Shown here: in pieces, positions 11,111-21,305 of the stretch
Layout of the letters: every line of letters begins with the position of its first letter
Position numbering within the stretch: the stretch's first letter is position 1
Source of the DNA: Circinella umbellata
Taxonomy: Eukaryota; Mucoromycota; Mucoromycetes; Mucorales; Lichtheimiaceae
Direction of reading: 5' to 3'
Assembly: GCA_025093555.1 (NCBI GenBank)
Contig: JAIWNF010000034.1
Location: 372,001 to 436,000, forward strand
DNA length: 64,000 nucleotides
Made by a program: the position numbers and the translations under genes
Notes under the pieces: model-generated
Databases searched by the model: none
Seen by the model: only the letters and a program-made list of their open reading frames with translations
What the model was told of the DNA's origin: nothing

Positions 11111-12848
11111 TTAAAGGCCGTGATGATGAAATTCTGTTTCATTCGTTGGATTTTTATCTCTTAAAACACGTGCGATGATATCATTATTAATATCTTCAAT
11201 TGCACGTCCTTTTGTTTCAGGTACAAAAAGATAGGTGAGAAGAGTAGATAACGCAAGAGAGATACCAAATATTAAAAATGCATAAGAATGAATGTTTTCC
11301 AACAAACTGGGAAACATCAATGCTACACCAAAATTTGATAACCAGTTTGCTCCTGTTGCCAAGGCTGTTACTCTGGAGGTTGCACGTGTAGGTGTTAGTT
11401 CTGATGTTAATAACCAAGGGATGGGACCTAGACCAATAGCAAATGCAGATATAAAAAGCATCACAGCCGTACTTGTTAAAGCGGGTATATTGAAGTGACC
11501 ACTGATCACGAGTAATGTGGCGCTTATGGCACCTACACTTTGGGCAAGCAAAAGTAAAAATCGACGACCACATCGTTCGACAAGATAAACCGATAATACG
11601 GTTACTATTAAATTCACTGCGGAACCGATAAAAGCTAATTGACGTGCTTGATCAACTCCATAAGATTGACGAAAAATGATGGTTGAATAATACATGACGC
11701 CATTGACACCAGAAAATTGTTGGGCGATATGTAGCATCATAATCGTGAGTGTAACATATCGCAAGTGTGGATCACGTAAAATATCTCTAAAGCTACATGT
11801 TTCGTTGCTTGTTTGAGAATCCTTGAAAACAGATGTATCAGTGTCGGATATCATTGCTTGTTCTTTTATCACTTCTTTTTCTTTTTCGATAGTAGTAGTG
11901 ATAGTATCATCATCAACAGTGTTCGCTTTTTTGCGTTGGCCTTGAATGATATCGTTCAATTCATATTCAATATTGTATTGTGGACCACGCAAAACTTGCA
12001 GTGCTTTTCTGGCTTCATCATGTTTGTTGACAGAAACAAGATATCGTGGGGATTCTACAAGGAATGGGACAAGCATAATTTGAAGAAGGGCTGGAACTGC
12101 TACAAGACTATAATTAATTCGCCAGAGTGGAACAGAAGAAAGGAAAATCCCTACAGCATTGGATGCGAGTATACCACAAACAATCATAAGTCTATATACA
12201 CATTAAAAAATTATAGTAAATGGTCAATGAAGATTATGATATTTGTAGTATGTATGAAAGTTAGAACAAAAAAATGAAACATACTGATTGCAAACACCCA
12301 TTGCACCACGAAAAAGAATAGTAGAGACTTCACCATTGTATGTTGGCGTAGCGACTGATCCCATTCCACAAGAAATACCCGCTAAAAATCGTCCAAATCC
12401 AAACATTGCAGGCGAAGTGGAAAGACCCATAATAATAGCACCGACTAACCAACCCACATTTGATAATGCAATTGTTGCTTTTCGTCCCAACATCGTCATT
12501 GCAGGCTCTGCAAGAAAGCTTGCTATTAGTGCACCAATACAAAATATAGAAACAACGATTCCCCTAGTATACATATAATTCAAATATTAGATTTTATATA
12601 TAGTAATAATATCGTTACGTATTTTAAGACCCTAAAATACATTACCATATGGAAGAACTCATCGGTAAACAATCAGGTAAATTCTTATTATTATCATGTG
12701 CACTGCCATTTACACAATTATGAGTTGATTCTGCAGGTAAATTGGGAGAACCAATGGTCCAACCCATACTAAATGACCCAATACATGATATGAATACACA
12801 TAAAACAGTTCGTATTGGATATTGTGCTTGGCGAGAATCTTTCTCCAT
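11111..12848 (-). CDS. MFS sugar transporter (SP family)
   Basis: Three exons on the minus strand (12848-12646, 12563-12285, 12191-11111) give 520 residues with about 12 hydrophobic helices. Sugar-porter hallmarks are present: GSFSMGWTIGSPN in helix 1, LGRKATIALSNVGW in the loop after helix 2, GRFLAGISCGMGSVATPTY, VESPRYLVSVNKHDEARKAL, QQFSGVNGVMYYSTIIF, ERCGRRF, GLGPIPWLLTSELTPTRA and the final FVPETKGRAIEDI. The PESPR-, QQxSGxN- and PETKG-type motifs place it near GLUT-like hexose facilitators and H+ symporters. The substrate cannot be told from sequence. The central cytosolic loop is expanded and Thr/Asp/Glu rich (about residues 260-300). The plasma membrane is the likely location. Confidence 0.93.
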
Positions 12849-13240
12849 GTGTTATTAAAAAAAAGTATGTGTGTTGAAAAATTAACCAGTAGTATGTATA
12901 AAAACAATTTAAGAAAAAGAGATAAAATGAAACGCCATGGAAGAGATCAAAAATTATTTATTCAATTCCCCTCGCGACAATTACTCTTATTATGTTTGTT
13001 TGGTTTCTATAAGCATTCCAAATTAGTAAATTAGAGAGGTTATTATTGACGTAAAAATACTTTATTCGTTTGAAAAGGTAAAAATAAAAAAATAAAGAAA
13101 CATAGCAAACAGTATAGTAGAAATATAACAATGGCTCCTATTATTACTGATACATAATATAAAATAACCAAACGGATGAACTAAATGATAAAATCATAAG
13201 GGGATTTGTTGAGAAAAAAAAAAGTAATTAATTATTGTTA
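12849..13240. other. Intergenic region
   Basis: This AT-rich spacer lies upstream of the transporter and downstream of the Skt5-like gene, both minus strand. It presumably holds the transporter promoter and the Skt5-like 3' UTR. No gene is seen. Confidence 0.5.
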
Positions 13241-15526
13241 TTATTTTTTTTTATATAGTGAAAATTTTCTTAATGGCCATGATGCTACTGCTTCCTTTTT
13301 AAGTTCCCGTAAACGTTGAACCTTCTTCTCGACCATCTTCTTTTCTAATGGCCATGACGCTATTGCTCCCTTTTTAAGTTCCTGTAAGCTTTGAATAATT
13401 TTTTCAACTCTCTTCTTTTTTACTGGACATGATGCTGTTTCTTCTTTTTTAAGTTCTCGTAAGCGATGGATAGCCAGTTTATCATTATTAGCTGCTGCAA
13501 TATGTAACCATTCTAGTGCCAACTTTTTATCTATCTCCACTCCTATACCAAACTCATGAAATATGGCCAACGCATACATGGCTCTTGTGTGGCTGTTTTC
13601 AGCCGCTTGTCTTGCCCATCGATACGCTAAATCCGAATTTTGTGGAGCATGAATCGACATGGTACCTTTAAGATGCCAAGTTGACATCAAGAATTGTGCA
13701 TCTGCATGTCCTTGAAAAGCTGCTTTTGTTGCCCAAATCACGGCCAAACGTTCATCCGTTGGAACATCCAGATGACCAGATTCATAGGCCAAAGCCAATC
13801 GATACTGGGATGGTGCATATCCAAGCTCTGCTGATTGTATATATACTTCGCGAGCAAAGGCAATATCAGGTACCAATGAAAACCCTGTGGCTTCAAAAGC
13901 ACAACCTAACGTATACAAAGCTTCTAGATCCGGATTGTCAGGGGTTCGTTGAACAGCACGTTTAAGCCAAGAAACACCTTCACGTCGACTGTCAGGTGAT
14001 TGGCTTGAATCAGTTAAAACCATTCCTAGTTTATACATAGCTGGAGCGAATCCCATCTTGGCCGATTTCTTTAAATATTCGAATGCACGCCGAGAGTTTT
14101 GCTTGGTTCCAGCACCCACTTCATAACATACCGCAACTCGATATGTACATTCTGGATGATGTTGTTTAGATCCAAGCCAATAATAGTTGAATGCCTTTTC
14201 AGGATTGAATGTAACACCATGCGCACCGGTTCCATAACAATTACCAAGGACAAATTGTGCATCTGGATGACCTGGTTTTGCCATACCTTGTGATTTGGCT
14301 AATTTCATCAGTAATTTAACGGCAGCAATAGAAAGGTCGTTGTTTTTTATATCATCTTTGGGTAACGTGGATAATTTGTTTAAGATATAGGTAGCACACT
14401 GCACCTTCAACACGAAATCTGGGGTTACCATGGCATCTTTATAAAGTCGAACCAACCGTTCATATATTGGAAGCTGTGGACGTGCTCTTGTAGCTCGGAA
14501 AACGGCTAATGCTTGGTCGGAAACTCTGGTCGAGGCATTATCTTCAACACCAGGAGAAACTGTGGTATCATCAGGAGGATCCGTATGTACATTAGCACTA
14601 TCATGATTCCGCAAAGGTGAATTATTGTGGCTACTATTGCTATTATTGCTCCTATTACTCGATGGTGTTACAAATGTTCTTGGTGTTGATTGTGCTGCTG
14701 GAGAAGTTGTAGCAGGAGCAGTATCATACTCTGATTTTTCTGTCATTGCCGTATCATTTCCACTGCTGCCACTATCCGTTTCATCAAGATCAGCATTTAC
14801 GTCATAATAACGTGTCTGACGATTACTATATATACTGCTGCTGTTGCTGCTGTTGCTGCTGTTGCTATCTTTATCTTCTTTATGATGTTGATACTGACTG
14901 ACACTGTTTTCAGCTCTGTTGTTGTAATGATTGTGACCGTTGGAATATTGACTATTCATACTTTCCATATTACTAATTAGGTGACAATCATAATCATTAG
15001 TACAACTTTTTATACCATCATTATTACAGTCTTTGTATGCTTGTTGGTTCTCTTGCCGTTGTTGAGCAGAAATGACTTTTTTTGAATGGGAATCATTAAT
15101 GTCGTTGTTATCTCTTTTAACAGATCTACGTACTCGACGTGGCGCTCCAGGAGCATCATGACGTTTGAGATGAATTCGAGGGTACTCCTTTGGTTGATCA
15201 CTGGGCGCTAATGTCAAGCTTTGGCCAATATTAATTTCTGGAAGTGGTTTATTAATGTTGAGAAATCTGCCATGATTCGGCGCTGTGGCTTCATTACCAC
15301 CAACAATAGCTTTATTGACTTTGGCAGATGGTATCATTGTTCGGTCTTTTGCTATTGTTCTGCTGTTGCAATTGTCACTGACGATTGAGTTATCGAATTT
15401 CGAAGTCAAATGATTGTTATTAATATTCTGATCGTTAATAGCAGTATCTTTCTCATGATTATAAGATTTCTTGACTACATCGCCGGATGAGACCATTCTT
15501 TTTCGTGTTTCGTAAAAGAAATCCAT
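13241..15526 (-). CDS. Skt5/Chs4-like Sel1-repeat protein (chitin synthase activator family)
   Basis: An uninterrupted ORF of 761 residues, starting at the first in-frame ATG (MDFFYETRKR). The N-terminal half is disordered, rich in Asn/Ser/Asp, with a basic patch RVRRSVKRD. The C-terminal half begins IYERLVRLYKDAMVTPDFVL and contains Sel1-like repeats, for example AQFVLGNCYGTGAHGV, AFNYYWLGSKQHHPECTYRV, PAMYKLGMVLTD, SQYRLALAYESGHL and RAMYALAIFHEFGIGVEIDK. This layout matches Skt5/Chs4, which recruits and activates chitin synthase III at the bud neck or septum. Unlike classical Skt5, it lacks a C-terminal CaaX box. It ends in three copies of a basic 25-residue unit (RLRELKKE..ASWPL...). The role in chitin synthesis is inferred from the family. 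Confidence 0.85.
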   Translation of the reverse strand: MDFFYETRKRMVSSGDVVKKSYNHEKDTAINDQNINNNHLTSKFDNSIVSDNCNSRTIAKDRTMIPSAKVNKAIVGGNEATAPNHGRFLNINKPLPEINIGQSLTLAPSDQPKEYPRIHLKRHDAPGAPRRVRRSVKRDNNDINDSHSKKVISAQQRQENQQAYKDCNNDGIKSCTNDYDCHLISNMESMNSQYSNGHNHYNNRAENSVSQYQHHKEDKDSNSSNSSNSSSIYSNRQTRYYDVNADLDETDSGSSGNDTAMTEKSEYDTAPATTSPAAQSTPRTFVTPSSNRSNNSNSSHNNSPLRNHDSANVHTDPPDDTTVSPGVEDNASTRVSDQALAVFRATRARPQLPIYERLVRLYKDAMVTPDFVLKVQCATYILNKLSTLPKDDIKNNDLSIAAVKLLMKLAKSQGMAKPGHPDAQFVLGNCYGTGAHGVTFNPEKAFNYYWLGSKQHHPECTYRVAVCYEVGAGTKQNSRRAFEYLKKSAKMGFAPAMYKLGMVLTDSSQSPDSRREGVSWLKRAVQRTPDNPDLEALYTLGCAFEATGFSLVPDIAFAREVYIQSAELGYAPSQYRLALAYESGHLDVPTDERLAVIWATKAAFQGHADAQFLMSTWHLKGTMSIHAPQNSDLAYRWARQAAENSHTRAMYALAIFHEFGIGVEIDKKLALEWLHIAAANNDKLAIHRLRELKKEETASCPVKKKRVEKIIQSLQELKKGAIASWPLEKKMVEKKVQRLRELKKEAVASWPLRKFSLYKKK
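13265..13465 (-). repeat. Tandem 75-bp coding repeat in the Skt5-like gene
   Basis: Two full units and one partial unit lie at 13465-13391, 13390-13316 and 13315-13265. They encode ELKKEETASCPVKKKRVEK, ELKKGAIASWPLEKKMVEK and ELKKEAVASWPLRK. The repeats are in frame and diverged, pointing to an internal duplication that is not brand new. They give the protein a Lys/Glu-rich, probably helical tail. Confidence 0.85.
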
Positions 15527-18382
15527 CTTCACCCACTTTTTCTTCTTGCGTAACCTTGCTTGTCAAAAATTTCGAGATAACTGGAAACAAAAAAATAAAG
15601 AGTTGACAGAATTGAAAAGAAGAACGAACAATAGAATAATTGTAAATATCTAGATTGAATGTAAGAAAAAAAATATAACTAGGATCAAAAAAAAGTAATA
15701 TTCCTGCTCGTTGATAACAAAGTCCATATTAAAATTTCTTTTTGTTTGTTATCATGTCCCCCCCCCCGCCACACACATAAAAACAACTCCATATATCCCT
15801 ATTCTCCCCCTTTTTTCCATCGATCATTTCCTCCCTGAATAGACTAAAAGAAGGATTTTCCACATCAACTTGACATCGTCATATGAAAAAAAAGTTTATA
15901 CGTAACAAAAAATAAATAACTATTTACTGCATCTGTAGCAAATTGAACCATTACGTATTCAACGAAAAAAATAAAAAAAAAGGATTGGGTCACTTTGTTG
16001 TTCTTGACATAATACATAAAAAACAGTTTTTTGATTTATATTATTAATTTTGTTTTAGAATTTCTTGAGTATGACATAAGACAGAAGAAGAAAGAAGAAG
16101 AAATTATATATTACTGAGCAGCGCGCCACCTTGTAAGGAAAAAGGTACATCTTTTTTTTTTCTTTGCATAGAATAAGCAGGTCAAAACAAAACATAATAA
16201 ACAAAAGGTAATGAAAGAAATGAATAATTTAACCTCGCCTGTCTCACAGCTCCATACAAACATGATTAAGCAAACAAATTAAAAAAATACTAATATGTAA
16301 CACATTCTTAAACTGGCGTTGCTAGTACCCTTCATATCGTATGTCAGAGTACTAGATTTGTATATCAAGCTCACTCTATTTGTTTGATCATAATAAGACT
16401 TAGATATTAATCATTTAAGAATTCGAAAAAAGTACATAAGTGCTAAACAGAAGCTATAATTAAGCTTATTATTTTTAAACAAATATGGGTATTTCAAGTG
16501 AAAACCCGACTATAATCCTATAGTCAATCCTCATGTATGTCATCTAGAACAAAGAGTTGGTATCACCCAATTTCTTTTTTTTGTGTATTCTCACGTATTA
16601 TACATGGTATCATATTAATACTAATTTAATAAAAGATACGTATGCTTTTTGAGTATACTTAAAGCATATCAAGCAATATATTTGTTATTTCCCTACTTGT
16701 GTATTTTTATTTTCTCTGATGAACTATATACCATCAATCTTAGACACAAGTATTTTTTTTTAGTATTGTATTTTGTTGGTAGGTAGGTATTAAAAAGCCC
16801 CCACGTGAGTCACTCCTAGATATTACATACCTGTACTAGGTACAAAGTAATTCAGCATTTCATGACAATAAATATGATTTTTTTATACATTATAAACAAC
16901 AAGGTGTCTCATGATATTATTACACTATAATCATAGAGACTAGTGTTGCTAGATGAGGTATAAATTTGCCACAGTTACGTTTGTTAGAAGAAATTCAACT
17001 GTGATATTTTTCATTTTATTGAATGATGTGATGCATTAAAACAACGCCGAGAAAATCGCACTTTATTTGCTTGAATCAATAGAGGCCAAGAGCATAGTAT
17101 AGCAATACAACCAAGGAAAATAAAGAAAAATCAAATCACATGTCATACTCCCTAGAGATGATAGAGATGTATTTTATTTGGGTCAATTGGTTAGCAAAAC
17201 AAACCAAAGTGTGGCCATTATTATTTTAACTATATAAAGCGCTGCTACTTTACTACCGGGAATTTTCCGTGACAATAATTTCATTAATACTGGAAAATTA
17301 CAGAAGATTTACTTGGTCCATGTACACATTGGTAATACTGTTCCCACCTTCCCTCATGCAACTTTAAAGTATATGTGAATTCTGTAATAATTAAAAGAGG
17401 AATCTTTATTACTATTTGTTCATATCTTCTGTCTTCAGTCTAAAAATATACCGTATTCTTATTTTCCCCCTTTTATACATACCAATATACAATTTCATTT
17501 TTTTGTCATTGATTTTCACACCCTCTAAGCATTGTAACCACTGTCATTTATAGCGAAAACAAAATTAGATTTACAGCAACCTTATTGACACTATAATTAA
17601 TTATCCGATAGAAAAAGAATTCTTTGCATATAGTTTATTATCTACGTATGGATTTGTCAAAATTTAGCTTTCCATTTTATAGCACAATATGTTGAACCAT
17701 GAAAGATCATGAAAATAATCTTATATTATCAATATTTTAACTAGATATCAAAATCTATGCCTTCATAATTCTTGATAATATCTATATACTACGTACTATC
17801 AAATTTTGAAGAATAGATAAATAATCACTACGTACATTTATATATGATATTTGATCCACTCTTTATTCTTCTTTCTTTGCATAGGGTTTAAATATTGAGT
17901 TCCCTGACATAAGTATTTTTCTCACGGAGACTTATTTGTTTGATGTTTACATTTATGATTAAAGAAAAACGTTGTATACTAAACGTACATATACTTTTCA
18001 TATCTACTATATATATTACATCACTTCAAGACCCTAATGTTTTATTTATTGTGGGCACAACTGTGATTGCTGTTACCTATGAATAAATAAGACTGTTGAC
18101 CATTGTTGGAAGGATTGAGAACGGCTGAATATTTCATAATGAAAATATAATATAATATAAAAATTGTTTATATGCTCATAATCTAATTTTTTCAAATCAA
18201 TGGAAGAAACACTGCTTCTGTGGTAACAGATTTGCTTATAAATGGAAGGGGAGGATGTGCATAAACAAGTTCTAAATTGTCCATTTTATATACGGACTTT
18301 GAAACTCACCACTGGCGCAATAATATGGAGGAATTGAGCAAAGTGATGCTCCTCCCTTTCTCGCGCCTTTGCTAGTAGCAGT
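15527..18382. other. Gene-poor AT-rich region (about 2.9 kb)
   Basis: No ORF with coding character, tRNA or recognisable transposon was found on either strand. It contains the promoter side of the Skt5-like gene, with a C9-10 run and CT-rich tract at about 15755-15830. Close to its right end are CT-rich sequences (about 18349-18370) just upstream of the eS27 start. Confidence 0.5.
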
Positions 18383-19247
18383 ATGACTGTAAGTAATCAT
18401 ATATTAAAGGAACTAAAGGGTTATATCTTTCTCAAATGCAAAAGGGAGAAAAAGACGGGTATAGATGGATAAATAATATCGATGGATGGATTGAGAAAAC
18501 AGATGGATTCAACAAATCAAAAAAAAAAAATACGACGACAAACGATTATGAACCGAATCCGACATTTATAATTTTCGAAAAAAAAAAAAAAAAAAAGATT
18601 CTCGCAGCAACTTACATTATTCCTTTTTACACATGTATTATACGAACCGAGAAATTAAATCCATTTATACAACCCTCTTTTTTCTATTCTCTTAATTTTT
18701 GCATTGAAAGAAAGAAAGCCTCTTTTTAAGTTTCTTTCAATATCATCTATACACGTACACATACAAATGGATTGTAAACTAACTTACACTTAATTTGAAT
18801 AGTTGGCTGTCGACCTTTTAAACCCCACCGTTGAGCACGAGAAGCGTTGCCACAAGAAGAAGAGACTTGTTGCCTCTCCCAACTCTTACTTCATGGATGT
18901 CAAGTGCCCTGGTAATTCTTTTATTCATTTAATAGTGTTGGAAATTCTAAGGAAAATGGGAAATAAAATATTAATTTTGTTAATACTCTACTATCAGGTT
19001 GTTTGAACATCAGCACTGTCTTCAGCCACGCACAAACTGTTGTTTTGTGCTCCTCGTGCGGTACCGTTTTGTGCCAACCCACTGGTGGCCGTGCACGTTT
19101 GACCGAAGGTATGCTTTAAGTTTTTTTTTATTTTTGGTTATTTCTGTGTGGATAAAAAATGAAAATTACATATATTCAAATACGGCATACTAATAATACT
19201 TTACTATGACTATTACAGGTTCTTCCTTCCGCAGAAAGCTCAACTAA
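18383..19247 (+). CDS. RPS27: Cytosolic 40S ribosomal protein eS27
   Basis: Four exons (18383-18388, 18803-18911, 18998-19108, 19219-19247) give 84 residues, the normal eS27 length. Exon 1 is only ATGACT, followed at once by a GTAAGT donor and a 414-nt intron. Joining gives [10 protein letters not shown] at the N-terminus. The family signature is complete: [60 protein letters not shown] and LTEGSSFRRK. The four Cys of CPGC and CSSC form the zinc ribbon. The protein sits on the 40S head/platform and is needed for rRNA maturation. Exons 2-4 are secure. The tiny exon 1 is inferred, because the region before exon 2 has no in-frame ATG without an intron. A long first intron near the start codon is typical of fungal ribosomal protein genes. 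Confidence 0.9.
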
Positions 19248-19591
19248 ATTTAAAGCAGTTGTTATTATGGATGTTTTAGTGTTGTGAAACAGCAATAGGC
19301 ATTTTTTTTGTGTTTCTCGTGTCTCTCTTTTCTCTTTTTTTTTATTAAAGCAAGAAATGATATTCGAGCTCCAAATTGTAATATATAATTTGTTATTTTT
19401 TTTTATCGTGTGTGTGTGTTCTAAGTGGGTGTTGTGTTTGGCAGTTATGGTATTTAATTGACGTATTTTTTTTAATTGTTCGTCGTGTCTCTAAGATCAC
19501 AAATTTAAACTAAGTCCAAATATCGAAAGTTTTCTATTTGTTATTTTCCATTTTTTGTTTCTCTGGCCCCACCTGAGAGTGAGAGAGGGAA

Positions 19592-20974
19592 ATGGCATCT
19601 CGCCTAAAATCAATAACGTCGCTTGGTATTCGACTCTCTTCTCGACCAACAGCGACCTTTACTTATAATACGAGATTATATATTGTTGCTACGCGACATT
19701 ACACACAAACTAATAACACCTCCAACAATAATAACAACAATAGCAACAATGACAACAGTAACATCAATAGACCACGAAACGATGAATTAGTAACTGCAGC
19801 AAATGAGTACCTAGCTAAACTTCAGGCTACCATTAAGCCAAGATTAACACCAGTTTTAACTAAAATGCAAACGGCTCGAAATACTTTAAAGAACATTCGA
19901 CAAGAAGTAAACGATCCTAAAGAAGCAATACAAAGGGCCGGGGTGGCCCTGAACCAGTTAACTGGATATGATCAAATTGAAGAGGTCAAGCGAAAAGTCA
20001 CCAATCAAGGTAATTATTTGTTTATTCTAAATACATAATATTTAAACCTTCCCTCCTAGCCGATAAACTAAAAACTAAAATTAAAAAAACAATTAACATC
20101 TATTATTACTATAACTATTATTATCGAAGCCACGGAATTTGAATCATCTCGAGACGAAGTTCAATCAGCAAAGCGAGTATTTGAAGACGCTATTGAAACA
20201 CGATCCAGCACTCAACGGGAAATTAATGAATTATTACAACGCAAACATATGTGGACTGGTGAAGATGTGACACGATTCACCGAATTGTATCGATTAGAAC
20301 ACGATCATTCTCGTGCTGAAATTACAGCCAAAGAACGCTATCAACAAGCTGAAAAACAAATGGATCGAGAATACATGGCATTGGCCCAATCGATTATGGA
20401 ACGTTATCACGAAGAACAACTTTGGAGTGACAAGATTCGAAGCGTAAGTACTTACGGTACTTGGGCATTGATGGTTGTCAATTTAATCTTATTTGTTGCT
20501 GTACAAATTGTTTTTGAACCATTGAAGCGAAAGCGACTTACCAATCGTTTCGAAGATTTATTGGTTACCACAGTGGCCGAGGAAGAAAGTAAATTTAAAG
20601 AATTGATGGATGAACGAGAAGAAGCGATTCAAGATCAACAAAGGTCAATTTTATTAGCTGTTGAGGAATTAGCAGCAAGTGTCAATATGGGCCAACAATC
20701 TATTGAATCTAGATTTGATGCAGAACAACGTCGTATTCAAGAAGAAGCAGTACAATTATCATCACCATTACCTACACCATCATGGCCATCTACTTTGGAA
20801 GAAGGAGAAGTAATAGTAGAGGATATACCTATTGTTAATCCTACATTGCAACAATTGGAGCAACGTAATGAATCCGATATTGTTTTGAGCAAGAAAACAC
20901 TTGCCCTTTATTCCATAGAAAGTGCTATTGCTGGAGGAATTGTCACAGCTTTAGCCATGTTCTTTTGGCAGTAA
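19592..20974 (+). CDS. SHE9: Mitochondrial inner-membrane protein She9/Mdm33
   Basis: Two exons (19592-20009, 20130-20974) give 420 residues. The N-terminus is rich in Arg/Ser/Thr and lacks acidic residues (MASRLKSITSLGIRLSSRPT), a mitochondrial presequence. A low-complexity Asn stretch follows. The body is coiled coil (RDEVQSAKRVFEDAIETRSS, then QREINELLQRKHMWTGEDV), which is the She9/Mdm33 signature, followed by FTELYRLEHDHSRAEI. Two transmembrane segments follow: TYGTWALMVVNLILFVAVQI and, at the extreme C-terminus, ALYSIESAIAGGIVTALAMF. Mdm33 acts in mitochondrial inner-membrane fission and morphology. The gene is convergent with the mitofusin gene FZO1, 331 bp away. Confidence 0.92.
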
Positions 20975-21305
20975 AGAAAATATTATTTTTTTCTTCTTTA
21001 TATTTAAACTATCGCCCAGCTCTTTCTTTTTTTTGCATTCCTTTTTTTACTCACACATTTATATACACGCACCTACATACATAATAGAAACTTGTAAATT
21101 ATTCATGTAATAATATATATCAGAAGATAGCTTTATTTTGATATCACAGGTTTATAAGGTAAAATGGGGTACATATAAAGATATACTTATAAGGGTTTGT
21201 GGAAAGAAATTCAACTATATGTGTCCCTGTGTATTATTTGGGGGAATGATATATGAGGACAACAGAAGCAAATATTTTTTTGTTGTATAGAAAACAATAA
21301 TGCAT
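20975..21305. other. Convergent 3' spacer between SHE9 and FZO1
   Basis: AT-rich, with T-runs and scattered AATAAT/AATAAA-like signals for both 3' ends. No gene is seen. Confidence 0.5.

Noticed and set aside
18436..18729. 97-codon [14 protein letters not shown]...
   Set aside because: It lies inside the inferred first intron of eS27 and is Lys/Asn/Ile/Phe-rich from A/T runs.
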